Assembly (NCBI GenBank): GCA_963704355.1
Contig: OY969891.1
Span: forward strand, 4,092,001-4,156,000
Direction of reading: 5' to 3'
DNA length: 64,000 nucleotides
Source of the DNA: Bog-473 sp963704355
GTDB lineage: Bacteria; Actinomycetota; Acidimicrobiia; Acidimicrobiales; RAAP-2
Shown: piece after piece, positions 1 to 10,042 of the stretch
Position numbering within the stretch: position 1 is the stretch's first letter
How the letters are laid out: the number at the start of each line of letters is the position of its first letter
Notes under the pieces: model-generated
Database searches by the model: none
Told to the model about the DNA's origin: nothing
The model's input: only the letters and a program-made list of their open reading frames with translations
Translations under genes and position numbers: made by a program

Positions 1-1285
1 ACTCGGACGCCAGCGTGTCCAGCCACCGCTCGACGTCCTGGCGACGGAGGACGGCGTGATGGATCACGTTGCGGTCGTACTCGGCGACGCCCAGCTCCAG
101 GCTGGCGAGAGTGGACACCGTGCCGGCCAAGCCGACGAGGAGGCTTTCCGCATTCAGCGCGGGCAACTCCGCGCGCGCCCGGGTCAGCTCGCCCGCGACC
201 GCCGCACGCGCCGCCTGGAGCTCCTCGCGCCGCGGCGGGTCGTCCCGCAAGAACCGCTCGGTCACGCGGACGCAGCCGATGTCGAGGGACCGGGTCGCCA
301 CACCGGCGGCGTCGTACCGCGCGTCCGCCGGTGGGTACCCGACGGCCAGTTCGGTGGAGCCCCCGCCGATGTCGACCACGAGCACGCGCTCGCCTCGCCC
401 CGTCACGAGCGCCGGCAGGTGCGCGGTGGCCCCGGCAAAGGACAACCGGCCCTCCTCGTCACCCGACAGGACCTCGGGTCGCACGCCCACGATGGCGGCC
501 GCCTCGTCCATGAACTCCCGGGCGTTGACGGCGTCGCGGGCGGCCGAGGTGGCGACCACGCGGGACCGCCCGACGCCCCGCTGATCCATCACCGCGCGGT
601 ACTCGCGGAGCACGCGCAGCGTGCGGTCGACGGCCGCGGGCGTCAGGGCGTGGGTGGCGTCGACACCCTCGCCCAGCCGGGTGATCCGCATGTCGCGGTC
701 GAGCACTGCGCCGTCCGGAGCCACCACGATCAAACGGGTCGAGTTCGTGCCGCAATCGACGGCCGCCACCGGGCTGCCGACACCGTCACTGTCACTGTCC
801 GCGCCCTCCGTCTCGAAATCGTCGCGGGACACGCCCAACTCGTTCGCCGTCCAACCTCCGACCGGGTCGTCCCCGCCCGCCAGGTACCACGCCAGGTGCG
901 CGTGGAGGCACTTGACGCCCCGGCGCGTGCCTCCCACCCCCCCGCTGGGCACGGGGCCGGTGTGCCCGCGCGGCAGCGCCTGGTCGCGCTCCGCCGCGTG
1001 GCGCGCGTGCGCGGCGGCGACCGCCGCCGGTGGCACGGCCGCCGTGGCGCGGCGCACACCGCCCGCCGCCTCGAGCCGGCTCACCGCCTCGCGCAGCGCG
1101 GCGTCGACCAGCCAGTAGCGCGTCGGCATGGGGCGACCGTCGTCGAGGAGCGGCGCGTTCTCGACGACGGCCGGCGTGCCGTCGGGTCGCCGTACGACGA
1201 CGACGAAGGCACCCGCGGGGACACGCCCGAGCAGGCGCGTCACCGCGTGCCAGTCACTCCCACGCTGGTTCGCCTGCCCGTTCAC
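1..1285 (-). CDS. ppx: DUF501-Ppx/GppA phosphatase fusion, cut by the left window edge
   Basis: Exopolyphosphatase / pppGpp phosphohydrolase of the actin-like Ppx/GppA family, cytosolic. About 428 codons are visible and the 3' end is outside the window. Residues 1 to about 155 match DUF501 (PTRYWLVDA, later RRGVKCLHAHLAWYLAGG). An acidic linker (ETEGADSDSDG) follows, then the Ppx N-terminus from about residue 173 with VAAVDCGTNSTRL, DIGGGSTEL and GLAGTVSTLAS. In other actinobacteria DUF501 and ppx are usually separate adjacent genes; here one frame runs through both without a stop. The start used is GTG at 1285. TTG at 1291 has better spacing from a GGAG and is possible. It lies downstream of ftsB. 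The family assignment is secure; the catalytic C-terminal part cannot be judged. Confidence 0.88.
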   Translation of the reverse strand, partial: MNGQANQRGSDWHAVTRLLGRVPAGAFVVVVRRPDGTPAVVENAPLLDDGRPMPTRYWLVDAALREAVSRLEAAGGVRRATAAVPPAAVAAAHARHAAERDQALPRGHTGPVPSGGVGGTRRGVKCLHAHLAWYLAGGDDPVGGWTANELGVSRDDFETEGADSDSDGVGSPVAAVDCGTNSTRLIVVAPDGAVLDRDMRITRLGEGVDATHALTPAAVDRTLRVLREYRAVMDQRGVGRSRVVATSAARDAVNAREFMDEAAAIVGVRPEVLSGDEEGRLSFAGATAHLPALVTGRGERVLVVDIGGGSTELAVGYPPADARYDAAGVATRSLDIGCVRVTERFLRDDPPRREELQAARAAVAGELTRARAELPALNAESLLVGLAGTVSTLASLELGVAEYDRNVIHHAVLRRQDVERWLDTLASE

Positions 1286-1355
1286 TACCAAGGTTCACGC
1301 TCCGAGGACGCGCGCCCAGTGTGCCCTGCCCGCATGCGGAGGGTGAACCGGCTGT

Positions 1356-1913
1356 TCAGCGCCAGAATTCGAGCGCGTGCAGCATCCGCGCCACCAGGCC
1401 CGGCGCCGTCGGGGGAGCGACCGGAGCGACCGGGTGGCTGGGGCTTGCCGCGTGGCCGTTCGCCGGGACCGTCGTCGTGGTCGTCGGCACGCCCCCGGGT
1501 GGGAGCTCCGCCGACGCCGTCGGTGCCACCGGCGCGCTCGATGCGGGATCCCCGTGAGAGGGTGTGCGCGTCGCGGCCGCGCCCGACGGCGGCAGCACCT
1601 CGTAGGCCTGCTGCCCCGGGCTCACCAGCTGGTACTGCTCGCGCGCGATCCGGCCGATCTCGCCGGCGTCGCTGAGGCTCTTCTTCTCCTGGGCCAACGC
1701 GCCATCCTGCTTGTGCAGGGACGCCAGCTCGGCTGCGGTGCCGGCCAGGCTCGACCGCTGGCTCAGGAGGGAGCTCCCGGGGAACCAGGCGAACAGGATG
1801 ACGGCGGCCAGCACGACAGAGCCCACGAGCCACAACCGGGCGCGTCGGACGCCCGTGTCGGCCCGGGGCGTCGCCGCGCCCGGCGCGTGGGCACGCCGCC
1901 TAGCTGCCGCCAC
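1356..1913 (-). CDS. ftsB: Septum formation initiator (FtsB/DivIC family)
   Basis: Small bitopic division protein expected to join the FtsL/FtsQ-type subcomplex. A basic cytoplasmic tail is followed by one membrane segment (LWLVGSVVLAAVILFAWF) and an extracytoplasmic coiled-coil stretch (SLAGTAAELASLHKQDG). An FtsB-like EIGRIAREQYQLVSPGQ comes next, then a Pro/Thr/Ala-rich tail containing PTTTTTVP. I place the start at GTG 1913 because GGAGGAG (1920-1926) sits six bases upstream; this overlaps the eno stop by 14 bases and implies coupling. An upstream GTG at 1946 lacks a good ribosome site. Position between eno and DUF501 supports the call. Confidence 0.85.
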   Translation of the reverse strand: MAAARRRAHAPGAATPRADTGVRRARLWLVGSVVLAAVILFAWFPGSSLLSQRSSLAGTAAELASLHKQDGALAQEKKSLSDAGEIGRIAREQYQLVSPGQQAYEVLPPSGAAATRTPSHGDPASSAPVAPTASAELPPGGVPTTTTTVPANGHAASPSHPVAPVAPPTAPGLVARMLHALEFWR

Positions 1914-3201
1914 GGGGGGCTCCTCCGTGGCCCGCGAGCGCCGCACCGCCGACGAACGCGGCGGACGGCCCGAGGTCCTCTTCGATCCGCAGGAGCTGGT
2001 TGTACTTGGCCACGCGGTCCGAGCGCGCCGGAGCTCCGGTCTTGATCTGCCCGGCGTTCACCGCGACGGCCAGGTCGGCGATGGTGGTGTCCTCCGTCTC
2101 GCCCGAGCGGTGCGAGATCACCGGCCGGTACGACGAGCGCGTCGCCAGCGCCACCGTCTCGAGCGTCTCGGTCAGCGTCCCGATCTGGTTCAGCTTGACC
2201 AGGATCGCGTTGGCGACCCCCTCGCGGATGCCGCGTTCGAGGATCTCCGTGTTGGTCACGAAGACGTCGTCCCCCACCAATTGGATCCGTCCGCCGAGCG
2301 CCTTGGTGTGGGCCACCCAGCCCTCCCAGTCCTCTTCCGCCATGCCGTCCTCAATCGAGACGATGGGGTACCGGTCGACCAGGTCGACCCAGTAGTCGAC
2401 GAGCTCGGACGGCGAGAGGGTTCTGCCCTCGCCGGCCAGCACATAGGACCCGTCGTCCCACAGCTCGCTCGTCGCCGGGTCGAGGGCGAGCGCGATCTCC
2501 TCCCCCGGCACCCGGCCGGCCCGCTCGATCGCCTCGACGAGGAGCCGCACCGCGTCCTCGTTCTGCGCCAGGTCCGGCGCGAACCCGCCCTCGTCGCCCA
2601 CCGACGTGGCCAACCCGCGCTCGGCCAGGATCGTGCGGAGCGCGTGGTAGGTCTCGGTGCCCCAGCGCAGGGCCTCGCCGTACGAGGCCGCCCCCACGGG
2701 CATGACCATGAACTCCTGGAAGTCGATCGAGTTCCTGGCGTGGACCCCGCCGTTGAGCACGTTGAGCATGGGCACCGGGAGGACGTGCGCGTTGGCGCCG
2801 CCGATCGAGCGGTACAGCGGGATCTCGAGGTCGTCGGCCACCGCCTTGGCGATGGCGAGCGACACGGCCAGGATGGCGTTGGCTCCGAGCCGCCCCTTGT
2901 CGGGCGTTCCGTCGAGATCGATCATCGTGAAGTCGACCGCCCGCTGGTCGAGCGCATCGAGCCCCCCGACGGCATCGGCGATCTCGCCGTTCACGTTGGC
3001 CACCGCGCGGAGCACGCCCTTGCCCGAGTAGCGGTCCCCTCTGTCCCGCAGCTCCACCGCCTCGCGGATGCCGGTCGAGGCCCCGGACGGGGCGATGGCG
3101 CGGCCGCGGGCACCGGTGTCGAGCAGCACCTCCGCCTCGACGGTCGGGTTGCCGCGGGAGTCGAGGACCTCGCGCCCGACCACGTGCTCAATGGTGCTCA
3201 C
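1900..3201 (-). CDS. eno: Enolase
   Basis: Phosphopyruvate hydratase of glycolysis, interconverting 2-phosphoglycerate and phosphoenolpyruvate in the cytosol with Mg2+. The 433-residue product has the normal family length. Visible motifs are REVLDSRGNPTVE at the N-terminus, ANAILAVSLAIAKA, the metal-binding SIEDGMAEEDWEGW and GDDVFVTN, the catalytic-lysine region LVKLNQIGT, and SHRSGETEDTTIADLAV. GTG at 3201 is chosen because GGAGGAGAG lies just upstream and the protein then begins STIEHVVGREVLD as in homologues. It is followed by ftsB with overlap. Confidence 0.98.
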   Translation of the reverse strand: MSTIEHVVGREVLDSRGNPTVEAEVLLDTGARGRAIAPSGASTGIREAVELRDRGDRYSGKGVLRAVANVNGEIADAVGGLDALDQRAVDFTMIDLDGTPDKGRLGANAILAVSLAIAKAVADDLEIPLYRSIGGANAHVLPVPMLNVLNGGVHARNSIDFQEFMVMPVGAASYGEALRWGTETYHALRTILAERGLATSVGDEGGFAPDLAQNEDAVRLLVEAIERAGRVPGEEIALALDPATSELWDDGSYVLAGEGRTLSPSELVDYWVDLVDRYPIVSIEDGMAEEDWEGWVAHTKALGGRIQLVGDDVFVTNTEILERGIREGVANAILVKLNQIGTLTETLETVALATRSSYRPVISHRSGETEDTTIADLAVAVNAGQIKTGAPARSDRVAKYNQLLRIEEDLGPSAAFVGGAALAGHGGAPRGGS

Positions 3202-3249
3202 GACTTCTCTCCTCCGGTGACCGCCCTGGTGGGACACCGGCACACCACG

Positions 3250-4710
3250 TTAGTGGTTGCCCGTCCCCGGTTCGGGGACGCCTTCGGCCGCGAGGATCTC
3301 CGCGCGCAACGAGAGCGCGCGCTCGCGCAGGGCCTGTTCCGCGTCGACGCCGACGCGTTGGGCCAACGTCGCGACGGCGAAGAGAAGCTCGCCCACGGCA
3401 CGCTCGGTGTCGCGCGCGTCGTCCGCCAGAGGATCGTCGGCCTGGGGCTGGGCGCGCGCCGCCAGCGCGGAGAGCCGGGCCATGTCCGCGACGACCTCAG
3501 CGCCGCCCTCGTTGCCGCCGGGTTCGAGCCCGACCGCGCGCGCCTTGCGGGCCAGCTTGCTCGTGAGCATGAGCGCCGGCAGCCCCGCGGGGATCCCCTC
3601 GGTGACGCTGGCCCTGCCCTTCTCGGTCTTCTTGATGGCCTCCCAATTGGAGAGGACCGCCTCCGCGCTGCCCGCGTCGGCGTCGCCGAAGACATGGGGG
3701 TGGCGGTGGACGAGCTTGTCGTGGACCGTGTCGGCCACTCCCCCGAGGTCGAAGTGCCCGCCCTCTGCGGCCAGGCGCGCGTGGAAGACGATCTGGAACA
3801 AGAGGTCGCCCAGCTCCTCCTCGAGGTGAACGAAGGCGGCGTCGGCGTCGGCGCCGGCGCCGGCCGCCACCGACGAGAGCGCGTCGAGAACCTCGTAGCA
3901 CTCTTCGACGAGATGGGGCATCAGCGACGCGTGCGTCTGCACCCGGTCCCAGGGGCACTGCTCGCGCAGGGTGTCCATCAGCGCGACGAGGCGCGCCACC
4001 GCTTCGGCGGCCGCGACGGCGCGCCGCAGCGGGAGTGCGGGCACGTAGAGCGAGGTCAGGTGGTCGGGCTCGAGCGAGCGGTCCAGCTCCCACCAGTCCA
4101 CCGCGACGACCACCTCGTCCTCGAGCCCCAGGTGGTGCAGCAGCACCGGGCGCGGCAGCCCGTCGGCGGCGGCGTCGTCGTCCGCGGCGCTGAGCTTCAC
4201 CTCGGACAGCTGGTGGCGCGACCAGCACTGCGCCACCAGGAACGGTCCTCGCTCGCGCGCTGCGACCGCGGCGAACGCCCCCGCGTCGACCAGGCGCACG
4301 CCTTCGGACAGCGGGTCGATGCCCAGCGCCGCCCAGGCGAAGTCGAGGAAGGACGGCGCCGGCACCACCGTCACGTCGACGCGGTCGTCGGCGCGCAACA
4401 GCTCGACAGTGCGCTCGGCCACCAGGGGCGACCCGGGCACGGCGTAGACGACGGGCTCCGGCGCGGCGTCCTCGGCCGCGGCGACCAGGGCCTCGACGAC
4501 GCCGGCGTAGACCTCGTCGAAGGTCCCCGCCGCCTCGTAGAGGTGGTCGAAGCTCGGCGCCCCTTCGGCCCTGGTCGCCGCTGGGTGCCGTGCCGTGCGC
4601 AGGTAGGTGCGGCCGGGCGCGCCCAGCAGTGCCGCCACGCGGTCGCCGACGAGGTCCGGGCCGGCCGGTCCGAGGCCCACCACGGTGACGTGGGGGCGGG
4701 GGCGGGCCAT
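3250..4710 (-). CDS. mazG: MazG NTP pyrophosphohydrolase with N-terminal tetrapyrrole-methylase-like domain
   Basis: Two-domain house-cleaning enzyme like B. subtilis YabN. Residues about 1-210 form an SAM-dependent tetrapyrrole (corrin/porphyrin) methylase-like domain, with VTVVGLGPAGPDL and YAVPGSPLVAERTV. Residues about 245-480 carry two MazG modules: LREQCPWDRVQTHASL, HLVEECYEVLDAL and LEEELGDLLFQIVFHARLA with the acidic metal ligands, then KTEKGRASVTEGIPAGLPAL. MazG hydrolyses nucleoside triphosphates to monophosphates. The gene ends 48 bp before the enolase start, and the upstream foldase-like gene ends three bases before its ATG. Confidence 0.93.
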   Translation of the reverse strand: MARPRPHVTVVGLGPAGPDLVGDRVAALLGAPGRTYLRTARHPAATRAEGAPSFDHLYEAAGTFDEVYAGVVEALVAAAEDAAPEPVVYAVPGSPLVAERTVELLRADDRVDVTVVPAPSFLDFAWAALGIDPLSEGVRLVDAGAFAAVAARERGPFLVAQCWSRHQLSEVKLSAADDDAAADGLPRPVLLHHLGLEDEVVVAVDWWELDRSLEPDHLTSLYVPALPLRRAVAAAEAVARLVALMDTLREQCPWDRVQTHASLMPHLVEECYEVLDALSSVAAGAGADADAAFVHLEEELGDLLFQIVFHARLAAEGGHFDLGGVADTVHDKLVHRHPHVFGDADAGSAEAVLSNWEAIKKTEKGRASVTEGIPAGLPALMLTSKLARKARAVGLEPGGNEGGAEVVADMARLSALAARAQPQADDPLADDARDTERAVGELLFAVATLAQRVGVDAEQALRERALSLRAEILAAEGVPEPGTGNH

Positions 4711-4712
4711 CG

Positions 4713-5861
4713 TCAGCCGCTGAACGGACTGGACGACGCCGACGCGACGCCGACCTCGTTGGCCCCCGGGTTCAACACGTCCGTCTTCACCGGCGTGAAC
4801 GGTGTGAACACCGACGCGCTCACCGCGACCCAGGTGCCGTAGCGCGGGTTGACTTCGACCGAGGCGTGACGCTCGGCCGCCGTGATCGCCGCCTGCGCCA
4901 CCTGTGACCCCGCATTCTCCACCACCTGCGTGACCACCGGCTTGGCCTTGTCGAAAGAGGTGGGGGTCCGCGACAACAGTTGGAGCAGCAGGTAGTTCCC
5001 CTGGACGTCAATCGGATCCGAGACCTTGCCGGCGGTGAGGCCGTTGAGGCTCCCCGCGCTGGCGCCGAGCTCCCCGGCCACCTCGGCCAGCACTCCACAG
5101 GGGATCGTCCCGTGCTGGGTGGCGCTGGCGGCCACCTGCGCGAAGGGCGTGCCGGAGCGCACCGAGGCCGCCGCCGCGCTGGCCGCACTCTGGCTGGAGT
5201 AGGCGGCCCCGGTGAAGCACGCCGTATCGAATTCCGCCCGGTGGCGGTCGTAGTAGGCCAGGAGGTCCGCGTCGCTCGAGCCGCCGCCCAGGTCCTCTTG
5301 GAGCACGCTCGCTGTCGCCACGAAGTGCACCTGCTGGTCGACGAAGGACTCCGGCAGCGAGTCGAGCACCTTGGTGCCGGTGAGCGGCGCGAGCGGTGAC
5401 CCGCAACTGAACTTGGGGTTCTGCCCCTGCGCCGTCTGGGACACCTGGCTCATCACCGACGAGATCTGCGCACTCAGGCTCGCGCGCGCCGCGTCAAGCT
5501 CAGCCTGCGTCACGGTGATGCCCCGGCGGGCCGCCAGCTGCAGCACGAGCTGGTGCCCGATCTCGGTGTCGAGGTAGGTGGCCACGAAGGCACTGGTCGC
5601 GGTGGGGTCGTCGCCCGGGTTCTGCCCCTTGCCCGCGCCGGTCACCGGCGGGAGCTCCGACGCGCCGTTCGAGGCGAGATAGTCCTCCGAGTTCAGATAG
5701 CACTGGTATTCCGCACTGCCGGCGATCGCCGAGACGTCCGAATTGAGTTGCGACTGGCTGACGGTGGTGCCGTTGACCGTCGCCGCGTTCGTGGGCACGA
5801 ACACCGCCGCCGCGGCGAGGCCGCCGGCCAGAAGGACGAGGAGGACGATGAGCCGCTTCAC
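4713..5861 (-). CDS. Exported SurA/PpiC-like peptidyl-prolyl isomerase
   Basis: Secreted foldase-like protein of 382 residues. The GTG start gives a signal sequence (KRLIVLLVLLAGGLAAAAVF) without a lipobox Cys, then an N-terminal SurA-like segment (ATVNGTTVSQSQLNSDVSAI). The C-terminal third resembles a PpiC rotamase domain (FAQVAASATQHG, LNGLTAGKVSDPIDVQGNY). Three cysteines in the mature protein (YQCYLN, FSCGSP, IPCGVL) are compatible with a disulfide outside the cell. Catalytic rotamase activity cannot be read from the sequence. It lies between mfd and mazG, where other actinobacteria also have a foldase-like gene. Confidence 0.75.
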   Translation of the reverse strand: MKRLIVLLVLLAGGLAAAAVFVPTNAATVNGTTVSQSQLNSDVSAIAGSAEYQCYLNSEDYLASNGASELPPVTGAGKGQNPGDDPTATSAFVATYLDTEIGHQLVLQLAARRGITVTQAELDAARASLSAQISSVMSQVSQTAQGQNPKFSCGSPLAPLTGTKVLDSLPESFVDQQVHFVATASVLQEDLGGGSSDADLLAYYDRHRAEFDTACFTGAAYSSQSAASAAAASVRSGTPFAQVAASATQHGTIPCGVLAEVAGELGASAGSLNGLTAGKVSDPIDVQGNYLLLQLLSRTPTSFDKAKPVVTQVVENAGSQVAQAAITAAERHASVEVNPRYGTWVAVSASVFTPFTPVKTDVLNPGANEVGVASASSSPFSG

Positions 5862-5873
5862 GCGCCGCGCATG

Positions 5874-8800
5874 CTACAAGCTGACCGCGGCGGAACCGGA
5901 ATCGCCTGCGGGGACGAGCTCTTCGATCACGCGCCGCACCACCTCGGCCGCCGGTTCGCCGTCGGTGATCGGGACGAGCAGCTGGGACATCTCCTCCCGG
6001 TAGGTGGCCCCGGGGGCGACCCGGCGCAACCGGACCTGCGCGCTCGCCGGCAGCATCACCGGCGCAATACGGACGACCGGTTGGCGCGTGCCGCCGGGCC
6101 GGACCGAGCTCATCGCGATCTCGTCGATGCCGCGCGCCATCGCGCTGGCGCGCAGGCGCGCCATTGCGAGCAGTCCCGACGCCGCCGTGGGCAACGGGCC
6201 GTAGCGATCGGCCCACTCGGCCCCGATGTCCTCGACGTCCGCCGGCGAGGCCGCCGCCGCCAGTCGACGGTACGCCTCGAGCCGCGCGTCCTCCGCCGCC
6301 ACGTATTCCTTGGGCAGGTGCGCGTCGCCGGGGACGTCGATGGAGACGGTGGGCGGCGCCGGCCGCGCCTCACCCTTCGCCTCTGCGACCGCCTCCGCCA
6401 CCAGCTGCACGTAGAGGTCGTAGCCGACGGCGGCGATGTGCCCGGACTGGTCCGAGCCCAGCAGGTTGCCCGCGCCCCTGATCTCGAGGTCGCGCATGGC
6501 GATCTTGAAGCCCGACCCGAGCTCGGTGTGCTCGCCGATGGTCCGCAGGCGCTCGTAGGCCTGTTCGGAGAGCACCCGGCCCTCGGGATAGAAGAGGTAC
6601 GCGTAGGCCCGCTGGCCGCTGCGTCCCACCCGGCCCCGGATCTGGTGGAGCTGGCCCAGTCCGAGCAGGTCGGCGCGGTCGACGATGAGGGTGTTCACCG
6701 TCGGCATGTCGATGCCCGACTCGATGATGGTCGTGCACACCAGGACGTCGTAGCGCCGTTCCCAGAAGTCGAGCACGACGGTCTCCAGGCTGCCCTCGTC
6801 CATCTGGCCGTGGGCGATGGCGACCCGGGCCTCGGGCACCAGGGCGCGCACGTCGCGCGCCACCCGGTCGATGTCGGAGACCCGGTTGTGCACGTAGAAG
6901 GCCTGGCCCTCGCGCAGCAGCTCGCGCCGGAGCGCCTCGCTGATCGCCGAGGGGTCCTGCTCGCCGACGTAGGTGAGGATCGGGCGGCGGTCCGCCGGCG
7001 GCGTGTTGACCATGGAGAGGTCACGGATCCCCGTCAACGCCATCTCGAGCGTGCGCGGGATCGGGCTCGCCGTCAGGGTCAGCACGTCGACCCCCTCGGC
7101 CAGCCTCTTGACCGCCTCCTTGTGCGACACGCCGAAGCGCTGCTCCTCGTCGACGACCAGGAGGCCGAGCTGCTTGAACGTCACGTCCTGGGCCAACAGG
7201 CGATGGGTCCCGATCACCACGTCGACCGACCCGTCGGCCAGGCCGCGGACCACCTCCCGCTGCTGGGCCGGCGACAGGAATCGGCTCAGGAGCTCCACGC
7301 GCACCGGGTAGGGCGCGTAGCGGTCGGCGAAGGTCTGTGCGTGCTGGCTCGCCAGCAGCGTCGTCGGCGCCAGGACCGCGGCCTGGGTGCCGTCCTGCAC
7401 CGCCTTGAAGACGGCCCGGACCGCCACCTCGGTCTTGCCGAAGCCGACGTCGCCGCACACGAGCCGGTCCATCGGCCGGGGCTCCTCCATGTCGGCCTTG
7501 ACGTCCGCGATCGCCTTGAGCTGGTCCTCGGTCTCGACGAAGCCGAACGAGGACTCCATCTCGGCCTGCCAGGGGGTGTCCGGGCCGAACGCCCGGCCCT
7601 CGACGGCGAGGCGGCGCCGGTAGAGCTGGACCAGCTCGGCGGCCACCTCGCCCGCGGCGGCCCGGGCCCGTGCCCGCGTGCGCTGCCAGTCGGCGCCCCC
7701 CATCTTCGAGAGCGTCGGCGACTCGCCGCCCGAATAGGGGGTGATCGCCTCGATCTGTTCGACCGGGAGGTACAGGCGGTCCGAACCCCGGTACTGGAGG
7801 ATCAGGTAGTCGCGCGTCGTCCCGCCCATCGTCCTCGTCGTCACACCGTCGAACCGGGCCACACCGTGCTGGCGGTGGACGACGAAGCTGCCCACCTCGA
7901 GGTCGTCGAAGAACCCGTCGGCGGCGCGGGCGCGGGGCGGGCTCGGCGGTGGGGCACCCGGCGCCCGGTGACGTCGGTCTCGGAGAGCACCGCCACCTTG
8001 GCCTCGGGCAGGACGAACCCGCTCACGACCGGCGCCGCCACGACGACGGCTCCGGGCCGGCCCGTCGCCGCGTCCACCACCGGCGCGTGCACGCCCTCTT
8101 CGGCCAGCGTGCTCGACAGCCGCGCCACGCCGGCCGGCGTTGCCGCGCACAGCGACACGGAATAGCCCTGGCCGACCAGCCGGGTCACCCCGCCGGCCAG
8201 TCGCGCCGGGTCGCCCGCCACCGGCTCGAACCGGCCGACCGCGAGCGCCGCGGTCGAAGGTCCCTCGGGGACGGTGGGCATGGCCACCACTCCGGCCAAG
8301 GTGGCGCGGAGCAACCGCTCGAAGGGGACGTGCAGGCGCGGGAAGGGGTCCCCGTCGCCGGCCGGCGCGCCCCACGTGGCCGCCAGGGTGTCGGCCAGCG
8401 CCGCCTCCTCGTCGAGCAGCTGCACCGCCCGGTCCCTCACGCGGCGCGGCTCCATCAGCACGACCTGCGCCCCGGACGGCAGCAGGTCCGGCAGCACCCG
8501 CTCGCCCGCATCGAGGAAGGGCAGCCACGACTCCATGCCGTCGAACTGGTCGCCCCGGGCGAGCCGCTCCCACACCGAGGTCCCCCACGGACGGCTCGCC
8601 ATCAACGCCGACGCCGCCGAGCGCACCTCGGCGGTGGGCGTCAGCTCCCGGCAGCCGTACAGCGCGGCGAAGGAGATGTCGCGCGAGGAGCGCTGGTCGC
8701 TGACCGCGAACGCGGTGAGGCGGTCGACCTCGTCACCCCACAGGTCGATGCGAACCGGCACGTCGGCGGTCGAGGGGAACACGTCGACGATCCCGCCTCG

Positions 8801-9415
8801 CACGGCGAACTCGCCGCGGTGCTCCACCTGGTGCTCGCGCCGGTAGCCGCGGTCGACCAGCTGGTGGAGCAGTGCGTCCACGTCGACCTGTTCGCCGGGA
8901 CGGACGACGAGCGGCGTGGCCCCGTCCGCCGGGGCCAGCCGCTGGAGGAGGGCGCGGATCGGGGCGACGACGACGCGGGGAGGCGCCGGCAGCCCACTGT
9001 CGGGCCCGTCGGTGAGCGCGTGCAACACGGCGAGGCGCCGGCCCATCGTCTCGAGCTCGGGGCTGACCCGCTCGAAGGGCAGGGTTTCCCACGCCGGCAG
9101 CACCGCCACCGGGCCCCCGAGCGCGCCGACGCCGTCGACTGCCTCGTCCGGCGCCTCGCGGGCCAGCAGGCAGGCCAGGTCGTCGCCCAGCCGCTCGGCA
9201 TCGAGTCCGGTGGCCGTGACGACGAGCAGCGGGGCGCGCGCCGTGAACACCGCCAGCGCCGCCGCGGCCACCGCCTGGGCGGCCTCCGGCACGGCCACGG
9301 TCGCGTCCGCGCGTCCGAGGAGGACCCCGAGGACCGGATCGGCGCGCAACAGACGCGGGAGCGCGGCCAGGCTGCCGGCGCCGGCGGCAGGAGACGGGGG
9401 GTGGTCGTCAGGCAT
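5874..9415 (-). CDS. mfd: Transcription-repair coupling factor Mfd, frameshifted
   Basis: DNA translocase that removes stalled RNA polymerase and recruits UvrA. The reading frame is split. Residues 1 to about 490 (9415 to about 7950) carry the UvrB-like N-terminus (LPAWETLPFERVSPELETM, VFPSTADVPVRIDLWGDEVD) and end at SETDVTGRR. The rest (about 7950-5874) continues one frame away with the RNAP-interaction domain (DDLEVGSFVVHRQHGVARF). RecG-like motor motifs follow (CGDVGFGKTEVAVRA, VVDEEQRFGVSHKE, LTASPIPRTL, HQIRGRVGRSGQRAYAY), then the C-terminal TRCF domain. One base appears to be missing within about 7930-7960, a G/C-only stretch. Both halves are well conserved, so an assembly error is more likely than a dead gene. 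Confidence 0.95.
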
Positions 9416-9418
9416 CTG

Positions 9419-9988
9419 CTAGGTGGGCAGGGAGTGGCACCACTGCATGGCGGCGTCGATGCCGTCTTCGGCGATCCGCTCGACCGAGTCGGCCGCCGTC
9501 TCGATCGCCTCGTCGAGGAGCCCGCGCACCGACTTGGGCGGGCGCCGTAACACGTGGGATGCGCCCTGCGCCGCGCTCGGCGGCTTGCCGACTCCGATGC
9601 GTACCCGCACGAAGTCGGACGAGTGCAGGTGCGATTGGATCGAACGCAGCCCGTTGTGCCCGGCCAAGCCGCCGCCCTCCTTCAGCCGCACCGTCCCCGG
9701 CTGGAGGTCGAGCTCGTCGTGCACGATGACGATGGAGGCCGGATCGGTGATGCCGAAGCGCTTGGCCAGGGCGCGGACGGCCACCCCCGACTCGTTCATG
9801 TACGTGGTCGGGACGGCGAGGGCAACCCGCCGGCCGCCGATCACGGCCGTCGCGGCGCGCGCCGCGACGCCCTTCTCGCCGCGCAGTGACACACCGTGGC
9901 GTTGCGCCAGCAGCTCCACGGTGTCGGAGCCGGCGTTGTGCAGGCTCCCGGCGAACTCCGCGCCGGGGTTGCCCAATCCGACGACCAA
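9419..9988 (-). CDS. pth: Peptidyl-tRNA hydrolase
   Basis: Cleaves peptidyl-tRNA released from stalled ribosomes. The 189-residue product contains VVGLGNPGAEF, the catalytic-histidine region HNAGSDTVELLA, PTTYMNESGVAVRAL, the VHDELDLQPGTVRLKEGGGLAGHNGLRSI block split across two loops, and FVRVRIGVGKP. The only standard start near the conserved N-terminus is TTG 9988. The frame is open further upstream to the rplY stop but offers only CTG codons. The gene sits between rplY and mfd, and its stop is three bases before the mfd ATG. Confidence 0.95.
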   Translation of the reverse strand: MVVGLGNPGAEFAGSLHNAGSDTVELLAQRHGVSLRGEKGVAARAATAVIGGRRVALAVPTTYMNESGVAVRALAKRFGITDPASIVIVHDELDLQPGTVRLKEGGGLAGHNGLRSIQSHLHSSDFVRVRIGVGKPPSAAQGASHVLRRPPKSVRGLLDEAIETAADSVERIAEDGIDAAMQWCHSLPT

Positions 9989-10042
9989 CAGGTCCGCCGG
10001 CGTGCCCCGGCGCTCCGACCGGGCGAAGGGCCGGCGCAGGGC

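Noticed and set aside
1711..4842. Very long plus-strand open frame opposite eno, mazG and the foldase gene.
   Set aside because: High GC leaves the antisense strand free of stops. The minus-strand genes show clear family motifs and this frame shows none. The same holds for other long antisense frames, for example 5553-8165 and 42676-45012.
5874..9415. Programmed frameshift in mfd.
   Set aside because: No slippery heptamer or downstream structure stands out, Mfd is not known to use frameshifting, and six other genes here carry similar G/C-run lesions.
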